64,000 bases of DNA, from the NCBI RefSeq assembly GCF_003096355.1, contig NZ_QEKI01000019.1:19293-83292 (forward strand). The letters run 5' to 3'. Position 1 is the first letter of the stretch. Each line of letters opens with the position of its first letter. The position numbers and the translations under genes are program-made. The DNA comes from Pontibacter virosus (GTDB lineage Bacteria > Bacteroidota > Bacteroidia > Cytophagales > Hymenobacteraceae). The notes beneath the pieces are model-generated. The model saw nothing but the letters and a program-made list of their open reading frames with translations. It did not search any database and was not told the DNA's origin. Below, piece by piece: positions 33,849 to 43,674 of this stretch.

Positions 33849-35168
33849 TTAACGGTCGATCATGAGGTGGCGGATAAAAGCCCTGCCCGGCAGCGAGGCT
33901 CTTACCATGTACATGCTGCCATCACTTAGCTCGGCTGTATTGAGCAACTGTATAAAATTACCCCGGTTGTCAGCTTCCGCTTCAAATTCCTTAATCAGTT
34001 TTCCTTCCAGGGTATAGATCGAGATGTTGAACTTCTCCAGTGGCTGCAAGGCTAGCATTTGCACCGTAACCGGAGTGCTGCTTTTGGTGCGGGTCGGATA
34101 CACCCGCATTTCTTCTGTTGTAGCCTGCATCAGGCTCACCGCCACTACCGGAGAATAGCTCTCTGTGCCATCAAAGTCCACCTGGCGAAGCCGGTAGTAG
34201 TTTACACCGTTGTCGGCTTTTTTGTCCTGAAAGGTATAGCTTTGGGTTAGGGAGGTTGTGCCGGCCCCTTCCACATGGCCAATGGAATCAAACTCAGTGG
34301 CAGATTGTCCACGCTGCACTTCAAAAAATGCGTTGTCCAGTTCCGAAGCCGTTTCCCAATCCAATTGCACCCCGCTTTGAGTGGCTATACCTTTAAAGCT
34401 GTGCAGCTCCACTGGTAGCGGAATGATGACCTCTTCCATGATGGCGTCAAACCAAACTTGGGCCATTTTTTCCATACCGCTCTCATTTGGATGTATACCG
34501 TCATAGGTATCTTCACCTGCTTTTACTTTAAACCCGGTGTTTTGGTCTACCAGTATAAGAGGGGGGCCATCAGAAGTTTGAGACTTTACCAATGCCTCGA
34601 TTTGCTCGTTCAATTCTTGTATATTTTGAGCTTTGTCTAACCCAACCACCTGCCCATCAGCTGGAATTAGTTTGGCTAAAAATATAGTTACTCCGGGCGA
34701 TTTTTTGTGAATAGTGTCAATGACGGCTTTTATCTCGTCAATAGTTTCTTCGATGGCATGGCCTGAAAACATGTCGTTAGTGCCAAGGTGCATCAGAACC
34801 ATATCTGGTTTAGAAGCATCTGCCCATTGTGCTATAGTGCCTTTACCATCTCTACCTTTCAGTATCTGATCAGTAGACCAACCCCAATGGCCTTCGTTTC
34901 TATTGCTAAAGGATTGGCCCTTATGATCGTCAAAAGATGGCGTGCCACCATTATTCTCAGTATGAGAACCGACAAACTCAAAATTTACGCCTGCATCGAT
35001 CAGCTTTTTCCACAAAGGATATCTGTAACTCACGTAGTCCATATTTCCCTGTGTGATCGAGTTGCCCAATGGCATGATCCTGATTGGCTGTGCTTGAGAG
35101 AAAGCCTCAAAACCCAAGAAAAGGAATATGAAAAGGGTGTAAGTCTGTTTTCGGAGGAAGGGGAGCAT
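33849..35168 (-). CDS. Secreted SGNH hydrolase with T9SS sorting domain
   Basis: Predicted extracellular esterase, perhaps acting on plant or microbial polysaccharide esters. 439 residues from ATG 35168, which starts a good signal peptide (TLFIFLFLGFEAFSQA). SGNH blocks: MPLGNSITQG (Ser), MHLGTNDM (Asn), DGIHPNESG (Asp/His). After about residue 260 come an immunoglobulin-like linker (LDWETASELDNAFFEVQRG ... YYRLRQVDFDG) and a C-terminal T9SS type A signal (VYPTRTKSS ... IRHLMIDR). Starts 88 bases after the sister gene; likely co-transcribed. Confidence 0.88.
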   Translation of the reverse strand: MLPFLRKQTYTLFIFLFLGFEAFSQAQPIRIMPLGNSITQGNMDYVSYRYPLWKKLIDAGVNFEFVGSHTENNGGTPSFDDHKGQSFSNRNEGHWGWSTDQILKGRDGKGTIAQWADASKPDMVLMHLGTNDMFSGHAIEETIDEIKAVIDTIHKKSPGVTIFLAKLIPADGQVVGLDKAQNIQELNEQIEALVKSQTSDGPPLILVDQNTGFKVKAGEDTYDGIHPNESGMEKMAQVWFDAIMEEVIIPLPVELHSFKGIATQSGVQLDWETASELDNAFFEVQRGQSATEFDSIGHVEGAGTTSLTQSYTFQDKKADNGVNYYRLRQVDFDGTESYSPVVAVSLMQATTEEMRVYPTRTKSSTPVTVQMLALQPLEKFNISIYTLEGKLIKEFEAEADNRGNFIQLLNTAELSDGSMYMVRASLPGRAFIRHLMIDR

Positions 35169-35255
35169 AGAATCGTAAGCTAAGTGATTGGTACTAAGTA
35201 GCTCATAAAACGTGCGCAACCCCATTGAGTTGCGCTTGTTTAGTAATGTCAAATC

Positions 35256-36134
35256 CTATTTGCCAGACTCTTTACGATGGCGTTGTGCTGCTAAATTGTG
35301 CAATGTCTCTTCATTTGCCCGGATGGCGTCATACCAGCGCTTTGCAATGAACTTTTCGCCTGCCGTATTGGGGTGCAGCGAGTCATAGGTCAGGGTAGCA
35401 GGATTATAGCCGGTGTTTATATCTACTACAATAATTGGAGATTTCTGTGTCGAGAGTCGTGTTGCCAGCGCAGGCAGCAGCGATACAAAGTGCTGTGTAG
35501 AGTCCACGTTGGCGTAAGTGGAAGGTATAGGTGTGATTTTGGCCAACAGGATCGCAACGTTTTCGTTGTCAGCACGTAGTTGCCCGATGATCTGTTCTAT
35601 CCTGCTGACAGTGCCCGATGTGGTTTTGCTGTGGATCATGTCGTTGGTGCCCAGATGCATCAAAACCACATCCGGGGTATAGCCTTTGAGCCAATCACTC
35701 AACTTGCCCTTGTCGCGTTTGTACGGGGTCGGATTTTCGTAGCCATTCAGGAGGTCAGTTGTTGTCCAGCCCCAATGCCCTTCATGTTTATTCGTAAAGG
35801 TCTGCTCTTTGTATACTTCTCCTATCACCGGAGAGGCTACGTCAGCGCCCTGCTCCGTATTGGGAGCTTCCCGGAACCAGTTGGTGTCCATGGAGCCTAC
35901 AAACTCAAATTTTACCCCGGCATCTACCAGCATTTTCCAAAGTTCATAGCGGTAACTGGGGTTAACTTCCCCGCCCTGCGTGATCGAGTTGCCCAAAGGC
36001 ATGATCTTGAGCGGTACTTCCTCCTCCTGTGGCTCTATCTCTTCCTTGGTCTCATCGTCGGCACAGGAAGTAGTAAATAGTATAAAAGAAAGAAATAATA
36101 TATACCTAAAGTTGATATTAAGTTTCGAAAACAT
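35256..36134 (-). CDS. SGNH hydrolase lipoprotein
   Basis: Sister of the downstream gene but built as a membrane-anchored lipoprotein: signal with lipobox TTSC (Cys about 24), acidic linker DDETKEEIEPQEEE (a possible surface-export signal), then the SGNH core. Blocks: MPLGNSITQGG, MHLGTNDM, SLHPNTAGE. 292 residues; no sorting domain. Shared phrases with the sister (AGVxFEFVGS, HEGHWGW or NEGHWGW) show a duplication. Substrate unknown; carbohydrate esterase is likely. Confidence 0.87.
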   Translation of the reverse strand: MFSKLNINFRYILFLSFILFTTSCADDETKEEIEPQEEEVPLKIMPLGNSITQGGEVNPSYRYELWKMLVDAGVKFEFVGSMDTNWFREAPNTEQGADVASPVIGEVYKEQTFTNKHEGHWGWTTTDLLNGYENPTPYKRDKGKLSDWLKGYTPDVVLMHLGTNDMIHSKTTSGTVSRIEQIIGQLRADNENVAILLAKITPIPSTYANVDSTQHFVSLLPALATRLSTQKSPIIVVDINTGYNPATLTYDSLHPNTAGEKFIAKRWYDAIRANEETLHNLAAQRHRKESGK

Positions 36135-36292
36135 AATGTGAATTACAAATTATTAGTAAGGGTAGCACAGTGGCTAAAAACGTGAAGTATAAAATTCGGT
36201 TGCATTTGGGTTGCAAGTGTATCCTCTTTATTGTCCAATTTTATGAAAAAGAGCAGTACACGAAACAGTGCAAACGAAACACCGGGCGAAGG

Positions 36293-36323
36293 TTTAGCCT
36301 TATCAAAAAGACTCTTATATTTG
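36293..36323 (+). promoter_or_regulatory. Likely promoter of icd
   Basis: TTTA (36293-36296), 19-base spacer, TATATTTG (36316-36323), an exact TAnnTTTG -7 element with a 3 of 4 -33. Start inferred near 36330, leader about 90 bases. Confidence 0.6.
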
Positions 36324-36418
36324 CTTCTTGAACTAGCATGGGGGATTAAGCGCTTTGTCGGCTGATAAAAGGCGGCAGACGCAGGTACCCGAAACTAACT
36401 AACTAAATACGGATCTAC

Positions 36419-38647
36419 ATGACGACAAAATCATCTAAAATCATCTATACTATAACAGATGAAGCGCCTGCCCTGGCAACGCGCTCTTTCCTACCCATTG
36501 TGCAGGCGTTCACCAAAGCTGCCGACATCGAAGTAGAGACCAGAGACATTTCCCTGGCTGGCCGCATCATCGCTACTTTCCCGGAGAACCTTTCCGAGGA
36601 GCAGAAGCAGTCGGATGACTTGGCGTACCTGGGCGATCTGGCCAAAACACCAGAAGCAAACATCATCAAACTGCCTAACATCAGCGCTTCTATACCTCAG
36701 CTGACAGAGGCGATCAAAGAATTGCAGTCGCAAGGCTACAACATCCCGGACTATCCAGCTGATCCTAAGAACGACACTGAGAAAGAAGCAAAGGCTCGAT
36801 ACGCCAAAATTCTGGGTAGCGCCGTGAACCCGGTGCTGCGCGAAGGTAACTCTGATCGCCGTGTGGCCGATGCGGTGAAGCAGTACGCTAAGAAACACCC
36901 ACACTCCATGGGCAAGTGGTCATCTGACTCTAAAACGCACGTAGCCCACATGACGGGCGGCGACTTCTACGGCAGCGAGCAGTCTGTGGTGGTAGACAAA
37001 GCAACCGATGTGCGCATCGAGTTTGTAGGCGCTAACGGCGAGACCAAAGTACTGAAAGACAAAGTAGCCCTGAAGGCTGGCGAAGTGATGGACTCGTCTG
37101 TGATGAGCCGCAACGCATTGCGTTCGTTCCTGGAGAAAGAAATAGCGGAGGCCAAAGAGCAAGGCATCCTGCTGTCGCTGCACCTGAAAGCGACCATGAT
37201 GAAAGTGTCTGACCCTATTATGTTCGGCCATGCGGTGACGGTGTTCTTCAAAGACACTTTCGCAAAACATGCTGCTACTTTTAAGGAAATCGGTGTGGAT
37301 GCAAACAACGGTCTGGGCGATGTATATGCCAAGATCCAGAACCTGCCAGCTGATAAGCGTTCTGAAATAGAAGCTGATTTAAAAGCAGAGATGACGCAGC
37401 GTCCTGAACTGGCGATGGTAAATTCTGACAAAGGCATCACCAACCTGCACGTGCCAAGCGACGTGATCATCGACGCGTCTATGCCAGCGGCTATCCGTTC
37501 GTCTGGCCAGATGTGGGGACCGGATGGCCAACTGCATGACACCAAAACGATCATTCCAGACCGCTCTTATGCACAGATCTACCAGGAAGTGATCCAGTTC
37601 TGCAAAGAGAACGGCGCTTTCGACCCGACCACCATGGGTACGGTTCCGAACATCGGTCTGATGGCGCAGAAAGCGGAAGAGTACGGCTCGCACGACAAGA
37701 CGTTCGAAATGACTGCGGCCGGTACAGTACGCATCGTGGATGCAGACGGCAACACGCTGATGGAGCAGAAAGTAGAGGAAGGCGACATCTTCAGAGCCTG
37801 CCAGACCAAAGACCTGCCGATTCAGGACTGGGTGAAACTGGCCGTTACCAGAGCCCGCATCACGAACACGCCTGCTATTTTCTGGCTGGACCCCCAGCGC
37901 GCTCACGACGCCAACCTGATTCAAAAAGTAGAAAAATACCTGCAGGACCACGACACGAATGGTCTTGAGATCAAGATCATGTCGCCGGTAGAAGCCATGC
38001 GCTATACCTGCGAGCGTGCCAAAGCGGGCAAAGACACGATCTCGGTAACCGGCAACGTACTGCGCGACTACCTGACTGACCTATTCCCGATCATCGAGCT
38101 GGGCACCAGCGCCAAAATGCTTTCAATCGTTCCGTTGCTGGATGGCGGCGGCCTGTTCGAAACAGGTGCGGGCGGTTCTGCACCGAAGCACGTGGAGCAG
38201 TTCGTAGAAGAGAACTACCTGCGTTGGGATTCGCTGGGTGAGTTCCTGGCCCTGGCGGTATCGCTGGAAGACCTGGCTTACAAAACCAAGAATGAGAAGG
38301 CCGAAGTGCTGGCAGAAGCCCTGAACAAAGCGAACGCGGAGTTCCTGGAAAAAGATAAGTCGCCGGCCCGTAAAGTGGGTGGCATCGACAACCGCGGCAG
38401 CCACTTCTACCTGGCCCTATACTGGGCACAGGCGTTGTCCGAGCAGTCGAAGAACCAGGAACTGAAAGACAGGTTCTCGAAGCTGGCGCAGGAGCTGACC
38501 GACAACGAGCAGAAGATTGTAGATGAGCAGATCGCCGCACAGGGCAAGCCAGTTGACATCGGCGGTTACTACCACCCGAACGAAGAGAAAACCAGCAAAG
38601 CCATGCGTCCGAGTGAGACGTTGAATGCGGCTTTGGCTAGCTTCTAG
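36419..38647 (+). CDS. icd: NADP-dependent isocitrate dehydrogenase, monomeric type
   Basis: Converts isocitrate to 2-oxoglutarate with NADP+ in the citric acid cycle. The 742-residue length and sequence are those of the monomeric IDH-II family, unrelated in length to the 400-residue dimeric form. Recognisable: TDEAPALATRSFLP at the start, KLPNISASIPQL, VLREGNSDRRVADAVK (substrate region), GKWSSDSKTHVAHM, NNGLGDVYAKI, and GIDNRGSHFYLALYWAQAL near the C-terminus. Single gene with its own promoter and terminator. Few AGGTATA words, as in other strongly conserved genes. Confidence 0.97.
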   Translation: MTTKSSKIIYTITDEAPALATRSFLPIVQAFTKAADIEVETRDISLAGRIIATFPENLSEEQKQSDDLAYLGDLAKTPEANIIKLPNISASIPQLTEAIKELQSQGYNIPDYPADPKNDTEKEAKARYAKILGSAVNPVLREGNSDRRVADAVKQYAKKHPHSMGKWSSDSKTHVAHMTGGDFYGSEQSVVVDKATDVRIEFVGANGETKVLKDKVALKAGEVMDSSVMSRNALRSFLEKEIAEAKEQGILLSLHLKATMMKVSDPIMFGHAVTVFFKDTFAKHAATFKEIGVDANNGLGDVYAKIQNLPADKRSEIEADLKAEMTQRPELAMVNSDKGITNLHVPSDVIIDASMPAAIRSSGQMWGPDGQLHDTKTIIPDRSYAQIYQEVIQFCKENGAFDPTTMGTVPNIGLMAQKAEEYGSHDKTFEMTAAGTVRIVDADGNTLMEQKVEEGDIFRACQTKDLPIQDWVKLAVTRARITNTPAIFWLDPQRAHDANLIQKVEKYLQDHDTNGLEIKIMSPVEAMRYTCERAKAGKDTISVTGNVLRDYLTDLFPIIELGTSAKMLSIVPLLDGGGLFETGAGGSAPKHVEQFVEENYLRWDSLGEFLALAVSLEDLAYKTKNEKAEVLAEALNKANAEFLEKDKSPARKVGGIDNRGSHFYLALYWAQALSEQSKNQELKDRFSKLAQELTDNEQKIVDEQIAAQGKPVDIGGYYHPNEEKTSKAMRPSETLNAALASF

Positions 38648-38671
38648 TCAGAGGTATAGAGTTTAAAACAA

Positions 38672-38708
38672 GAAAGGCTGCCTGAGCGATCAGGTGGCCT
38701 TTTTATTT
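38672..38708 (+). terminator. Terminator of icd
   Basis: Stem AAAGGC..CCTGA / TCAGG..GCCTTT with loop GCGA and TTTTTATTTAT after it. Confidence 0.85.
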
Positions 38709-38743
38709 ATATGTTAACTCGTTCAAGGTATACCTACACCTCA

Positions 38744-38773
38744 TCCTTGACAATCCTTGACAATCCTTGACAA
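38744..38773 (+). repeat. Three tandem 10-bp repeats
   Basis: TCCTTGACAA three times without spacing, about 35 bases downstream of the icd terminator. The unit equals about one DNA turn. No function evident. Confidence 0.8.
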
Positions 38774-38837
38774 TGCTGTATGGACTTCTCCTTCCATTCT
38801 ATGCCTCAGTCGGCTTCCCAGGTATACCTTGAGCGAC

Positions 38838-40332
38838 CTAGCCAATTTTTTTTAATAGAGCCTCGCCTCTACTAGTTGTAACGTACTTTTGGTTTTTACT
38901 ACTCGGCTTATCAGGAATAGTAAGTTGTAAGAAGTTTGATTGAATAAGTGGCTGAATATATTTCCTATAACTAGCAGCACCAGCATCCATACCTAACTCA
39001 GTCAATATACTAAGCCTACTGTGTGGCTTTCTGCATAGTAGAAGTATATTTTTAGTAGAGAACACATCTTGAACATCGGGTAAAGGAAGGAAGTTTGCGT
39101 GAATAGGCAGTGTAACAAGAAAGTAGCTTCTTGATTCATCTGTGTCAAACACGGGATTTGGAGAACCATTGAGATTCATAGTTCTTCTTATTTTAGGAAT
39201 TCCAGTACCCCTTCCTTCTGTTAATCTTAGTTCTTTAAGAAAATCCCCTATTCTCCTGTTTCTGTAACTTCTTGCAACAATTCTATCCTTCTTCAAATCT
39301 TCATTATTAACTGGAGGTACAGGGCCAGGAAAAGAAAGAATCTCAATTCTATCTAGTCTAATATTTACTTCGATAGGATCTTCTAACTCATAACTCCGAT
39401 GAAATACGGCATTAGCCAAAGCTTCTTCAATAGCAGCAAAAGGATAATTGTAGAACCTTTGGGCCTCAGCTTGATTAGGTACTTTTCTTACTCTTTCTGC
39501 AATTATATTATTTTGAATAAATTGTAGAGCATTCTTAAGTTGAATATGAATAGGGCCTTCAAAAATCCTCTCTTCAAGTTCATCTCCTATGGAATCAAAG
39601 TATCTTACTACATCAATTTTTGCACCCTTAAAAATTTTTATAGGGTGATCGTTGAACAAGAGTAAGCCAACGTTAACGGGCTTAGTGTATTCTGGAGACC
39701 CTTTTACAATTTGTAATTGCTGACACAGTTCTATAAAAGGAATATTGTTTGCTCTCTGATATAGGTCACTTCCTACATCTTTAAGAAAGGAAAGTATTAA
39801 AGGGAGTTTCAAGTCATCCATAGATGCTTGGTGATTTATTCTATCATCGAAAGGAATACGGTTCGCGAGCTCATACAATTGCCTTTCTTCATCAGGTATT
39901 GCCTTCAGAATTGGAGCCCTTCCTAATATAGAAGTTATAAATGGGGTTCGGAACAATATTTTTTGGACATTTATAGGGACGATTGTCACCGCCAGTTGCC
40001 CATAATACAAGAATATGCTTTCCTTGAAAAAACTCTACCGAAGAAACAGGGAAGTACGCAGGAATGATTCTGTTGCATATCTCAAGTAGCTTCCTCTGGC
40101 AAGCGTCAATTTGTTCTGGGAGGAGACCTTTTGGTGGTAATACAGGCATCCCGTTCCTTTCTGCAATGCCTACAATTATGTAGCCTCCCCCTAAGTTGTG
40201 AAAATCGTTCGCAAACGCACATAAAGAATGCATTATCTCTTCTGGATTCCAAGATTCTTTGAATTCAATTCGCTCACTTTCCACAGTGGTGGCATTTATC
40301 AAATCATTTAGATTTATAGGGAGGCCTGGCAT
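38838..40332 (-). pseudogene. Frameshifted Schlafen/AlbA-type ATP-binding transcriptional regulator
   Basis: Two overlapping minus-strand frames together make one protein of about 500 residues. Frame 1 (40332 to 39892, 146 aa) carries the AlbA_2/Schlafen nuclease-like domain (ESERIEFKESWNPEEI, GGGYIIVGI, FYIRKGSNS). Frame 2 (used from about 39906 to 38838) continues with DEERQLYELANRIPFDD, a GHKL-like C-terminal ATPase domain (AIEEALANAVFHRSYE, EGRGTGIPKI) and a winged-helix tail. A +1 shift near 39906 joins them in register, so there is one extra base or a sequencing error. Much more AT-rich than its neighbours and free of AGGTATA words: probably acquired from elsewhere. Relatives occur in defence-type islands, but no partner gene is seen. 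Confidence 0.85.
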
Positions 40333-40669
40333 AAATAATTTTATACTCTTTTAAAAAATCAAATAAAGGTAAAAGATATTATTTTTTAATTAGGTGAAGC
40401 AAAAGAATCATCAATGGAAGATAGTTAAATATGTATAGAATTCTCTCATTCTGCAAGGTTAATGATAGCATAACTTGTAGCTGACAAATATTTACCGGTT
40501 CCCGCTTCGCTATAACTAGCGATATCAAATTTAAAGTGCCGTTACTGTTCTTACCGAAACAACTCCAAAATCAAACACCCGAGATCCTACGCCTAACCTT
40601 TCATTTGATTAACTTTGAAGCTAAGGTATAGTCAGCTTGGTAGGTATAGCGACTGCCTGAGAAGAGACA
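40333..40669. other. Spacer between the AT-rich gene and the SNF2 gene
   Basis: AT-rich up to about 40490, then normal composition with two AGGTATA words (about 40624 and 40642). The composition change may mark one edge of the foreign segment. No gene or flanking direct repeat identified. Confidence 0.45.
40610..40617 (+). promoter_or_regulatory. Possible -7 element of the SNF2 helicase gene
   Basis: TAACTTTG, 53 bases before the ATG. No good -33 element at 19 bases. Confidence 0.4.
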
Positions 40670-43594
40670 ATGGAAGAGCAATACCCACCGTTCGAACCTT
40701 TTAACAGCGCAGACGACCCAGAGTCGCTATTTGCGGCATACTTTGCTTCTCAACCACAACTTACAGAGTCTTCTTCTGATTCCAGAACAATTATCGTCAT
40801 CGGGCGACACCGCTACTACAACTTATTTAGTGCCCAGTTGGTCTACTGCAGCCTGAGCAGTACGGGTGAACTCAAAGCGCCTTTTACAGTCCTGAACCCG
40901 CTCGAACAGGTATGGCGGACCGAAAAGCCGGACGAGTTGAAATTCTACAGCGCCATTGCCCGCTTCCAGAGTTTCTATGAAAAGTCAGCGACGGATGCAG
41001 CCAGTTTTAAGGCGCTGGTGCGCAATCCGCTCCGCTATACCTTCTACCTCCACGATAGCGAAATTTCCGAGAAAATAACGCCGCGCTCCATTGCTCCTGT
41101 TCAGGTGACCCAGCCACAGATGGATTTTAAGGTGCGCATTGGGTTGAACAGCGATGTGTTTAGCATCACAAGCGATTTGTTTATAAACGGCACGTATTAC
41201 CCCCTTAGCCGCATCCATGTTCGGTATGAGCATTTTTTGGTGGCCGATGATGCCTGGTACCTGTGCTCCAACCTACACCTGCCTGCCGTAATAGCCTATT
41301 TCAAAAAGCACGACCAGAAGTTGCATTTGCCGCACGATGCCTTTCTGCAATTTCAGCAGCAGGTGCTGACTAAGATTGACACGCATGTGCCTGTGGAGTA
41401 TACCTACCTGAAGCTCGCCACCAAAGCGCAATTGCGGAGCAGAGGTTTTAACCAGAAGCTGGAAAAGGTGCTATACCTGATCGAGTCGGAGAATTATGTG
41501 CTGCTGCATCCCTTCGTACGATATGGCGAAATCGAGATTCCGCTGCTGTCGAATAAGCTGATTTATGATCAGGATAACATGGGCAGACCTTTCTATGTGG
41601 CGCGGAACACCGAGTTAGAAACAGCCTATACCAAGTTGCTAATACAGCAGCACCCGCACTTCTGGGAGCAGTTGGATAACATGCTCGACTACTTCTACCT
41701 GCACAAGGAGCGCTTCCTGGACGAGGCTTGGTTCCTGGATGTCTTCGACAACCTGGCTGCGCATGGAGTTACGATTCTGGGTTTTAACGACCTGCAGGGC
41801 AACAAACTCAACCAGCACAAAGCCACAGTGGCTATACAGGTAGACAGCGGACTCAACTGGTTTAATGTGACGGTGAACGTGAAGTTCGGACGTAAAAAAG
41901 CTTCGATCAAGCAGCTGAAGAAGGCGGTCGTAAACAAGAGCAAGTACGTGCTGCTAGACGATGGCACCATGGGCATTATACCTGAAGAGTGGCTACAGAA
42001 GCTAAAAGTTTATTTCGACACAGGTATAGTGGAGGAAGAGCAACTGCAAATTCCCAAAACAAACTTTGCCGTGCTCACGGAGTTGTTCGAAGACTACATG
42101 CTGGACGAGCAGGTGCACAAGGAGCTGTGGTGGTACCAGGCGCAGCTGAGCAACGTGGAGAACATTGCCACAGCGCCCGTGCCAGCCGGACTGCAGACCA
42201 CGCTTCGGCCATACCAGTTGCAGGGCCTGAGCTGGCTCAACTTCTTAGACGATCTGCAATTTGGCGGCTGCCTCGCCGATGACATGGGCCTGGGCAAAAC
42301 AGTGCAGGTAATTGCGTTCATGCTGTTGCTGCAGGAAAAACGGGAGCGGCAAACACACCTCTTGGTCGTGCCTACCTCGCTTATACCGAACTGGCAGGCG
42401 GAGCTGGACAGGTTCGCGCCATCGCTGCAAGTACTCGTACACCACGGTCCAAACAGGGCAAAGAGCACAGACGCTTTCCAGCAATACGATGTGGTCATCA
42501 CCACCTACAACACGCTACTCACTGATATTGTCTTTCTGAAGAAATACACCTTCGGCTATACCTTCCTGGACGAGTCGCAGAACATCAAGAACCCAAACTC
42601 GCAGCGTTACAAAGCAGCTTGCTTGCTGCAGTCACGCAACAGGGTGGTGCTTACAGGTACGCCTTTTGAAAACAATACCTTCGATATTTATGCGCAGCTT
42701 TCCTTTGTCAATCCAGGTTTGCTGGGCACCAGGACCTACTTTCGAAACACGTACTCCATGCCCATCGACAAGTTTAAGGACAGGCGCAGCGCACAGGCTT
42801 TGCAGGAGCGGATTGGCCCCTTTGTGCTGAGAAGAACAAAGGCCGAAGTAGCCAAAGAACTTCCTGACAAGACGGAAATGGTCCTTTACTGCGAAATGGG
42901 AGAGGAGCAGCGCAAGGTATACGACACAGCCGAGCAGGAATTCAGAGACTACATTAACGCCAGCGGGGAAGAGGAACTGACCAAGCACCCGATGCATGTG
43001 TTGCGCGGCATCACCAAACTGCGCCAGATTTGTAACTCTCCATTACTAACCGGCGATGCGAAGCTTTTCTCAGATACATCTGCTAAGATACAGGTGCTCA
43101 TGCAACAGATACAGAATGTGGCGCGGCATCACAAGGTGCTGGTGTTCTCCCAGTTTGTCGGTATGCTGGACCTGATCAAGAAAGAGCTGGTAAAAGAGAA
43201 TATCAAATTCTCGTACCTCACCGGCAGCACGCGCAACAGGGGCGAAGTGGTGAACCAGTTCCAGACGGATGACGAGATCCGGGTATTTCTGGTGAGCCTG
43301 AAAGCGGGTGGCACAGGCCTTAATTTAACAGCTGCCGATTACGTGTTTATTGTGGACCCTTGGTGGAACCCAGCCGTCGAGAACCAGGCCATCGACCGAA
43401 GCTACCGGATCGGGCAGGAGAAAAAAGTAATAGCCGTGCGGCTCATTTGCCCCAATACCGTGGAGGAAAAGATTCAAGTCCTGCAGGAGAGCAAGTCTAA
43501 ACTGGCCACCGATCTGGTAACAGCCGATAATAGCTTTTTCAGTTCGCTCACCAAAGACGATTGGCTGAACCTGAGTAGTAACAGTAGTCAGTAA
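40670..43594 (+). CDS. SNF2-family helicase/ATPase
   Basis: DNA-translocating ATPase of the SNF2 (Swi2) family, 974 residues. The first 480 residues are an uncharacterised bacterial N-terminal region without a clear SWIM zinc motif. The motor begins at TLRPYQLQGLSWL (about 508) with Walker A DDMGLGKT, the DExx box FLDESQNIKN, LTGTPFEN (motif III), and in the second lobe FSQFVGMLDLI, LTGSTRNRGEVV, SLKAGGTGLNLTAADYVF and WWNPAVENQAIDRSYRIGQ. Bacterial members of this type act in DNA repair or transcription recycling; the precise role is unknown. Stands alone. Confidence 0.92.
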   Translation: MEEQYPPFEPFNSADDPESLFAAYFASQPQLTESSSDSRTIIVIGRHRYYNLFSAQLVYCSLSSTGELKAPFTVLNPLEQVWRTEKPDELKFYSAIARFQSFYEKSATDAASFKALVRNPLRYTFYLHDSEISEKITPRSIAPVQVTQPQMDFKVRIGLNSDVFSITSDLFINGTYYPLSRIHVRYEHFLVADDAWYLCSNLHLPAVIAYFKKHDQKLHLPHDAFLQFQQQVLTKIDTHVPVEYTYLKLATKAQLRSRGFNQKLEKVLYLIESENYVLLHPFVRYGEIEIPLLSNKLIYDQDNMGRPFYVARNTELETAYTKLLIQQHPHFWEQLDNMLDYFYLHKERFLDEAWFLDVFDNLAAHGVTILGFNDLQGNKLNQHKATVAIQVDSGLNWFNVTVNVKFGRKKASIKQLKKAVVNKSKYVLLDDGTMGIIPEEWLQKLKVYFDTGIVEEEQLQIPKTNFAVLTELFEDYMLDEQVHKELWWYQAQLSNVENIATAPVPAGLQTTLRPYQLQGLSWLNFLDDLQFGGCLADDMGLGKTVQVIAFMLLLQEKRERQTHLLVVPTSLIPNWQAELDRFAPSLQVLVHHGPNRAKSTDAFQQYDVVITTYNTLLTDIVFLKKYTFGYTFLDESQNIKNPNSQRYKAACLLQSRNRVVLTGTPFENNTFDIYAQLSFVNPGLLGTRTYFRNTYSMPIDKFKDRRSAQALQERIGPFVLRRTKAEVAKELPDKTEMVLYCEMGEEQRKVYDTAEQEFRDYINASGEEELTKHPMHVLRGITKLRQICNSPLLTGDAKLFSDTSAKIQVLMQQIQNVARHHKVLVFSQFVGMLDLIKKELVKENIKFSYLTGSTRNRGEVVNQFQTDDEIRVFLVSLKAGGTGLNLTAADYVFIVDPWWNPAVENQAIDRSYRIGQEKKVIAVRLICPNTVEEKIQVLQESKSKLATDLVTADNSFFSSLTKDDWLNLSSNSSQ

Positions 43595-43674
43595 GGAAGC
43601 CTGGTTCGCAGCAGGAAGTACCAGGCGTAGGCTACATTCATTGGTCATATTCTAGTCCCGGCATCTGAGGAAAG

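Noticed and set aside
39892..40010. Programmed +1 frameshift in the AlbA-type gene
   Set aside because: No slow codon plus slippery pair or stimulator is visible at the join; a simple indel is more likely.
38838..40332. A complete defence island around the Schlafen/AlbA gene
   Set aside because: The neighbours are icd and an SNF2 helicase of host-like composition; no nuclease, methylase, toxin or integrase is next to it, so a multi-gene system is not supported.
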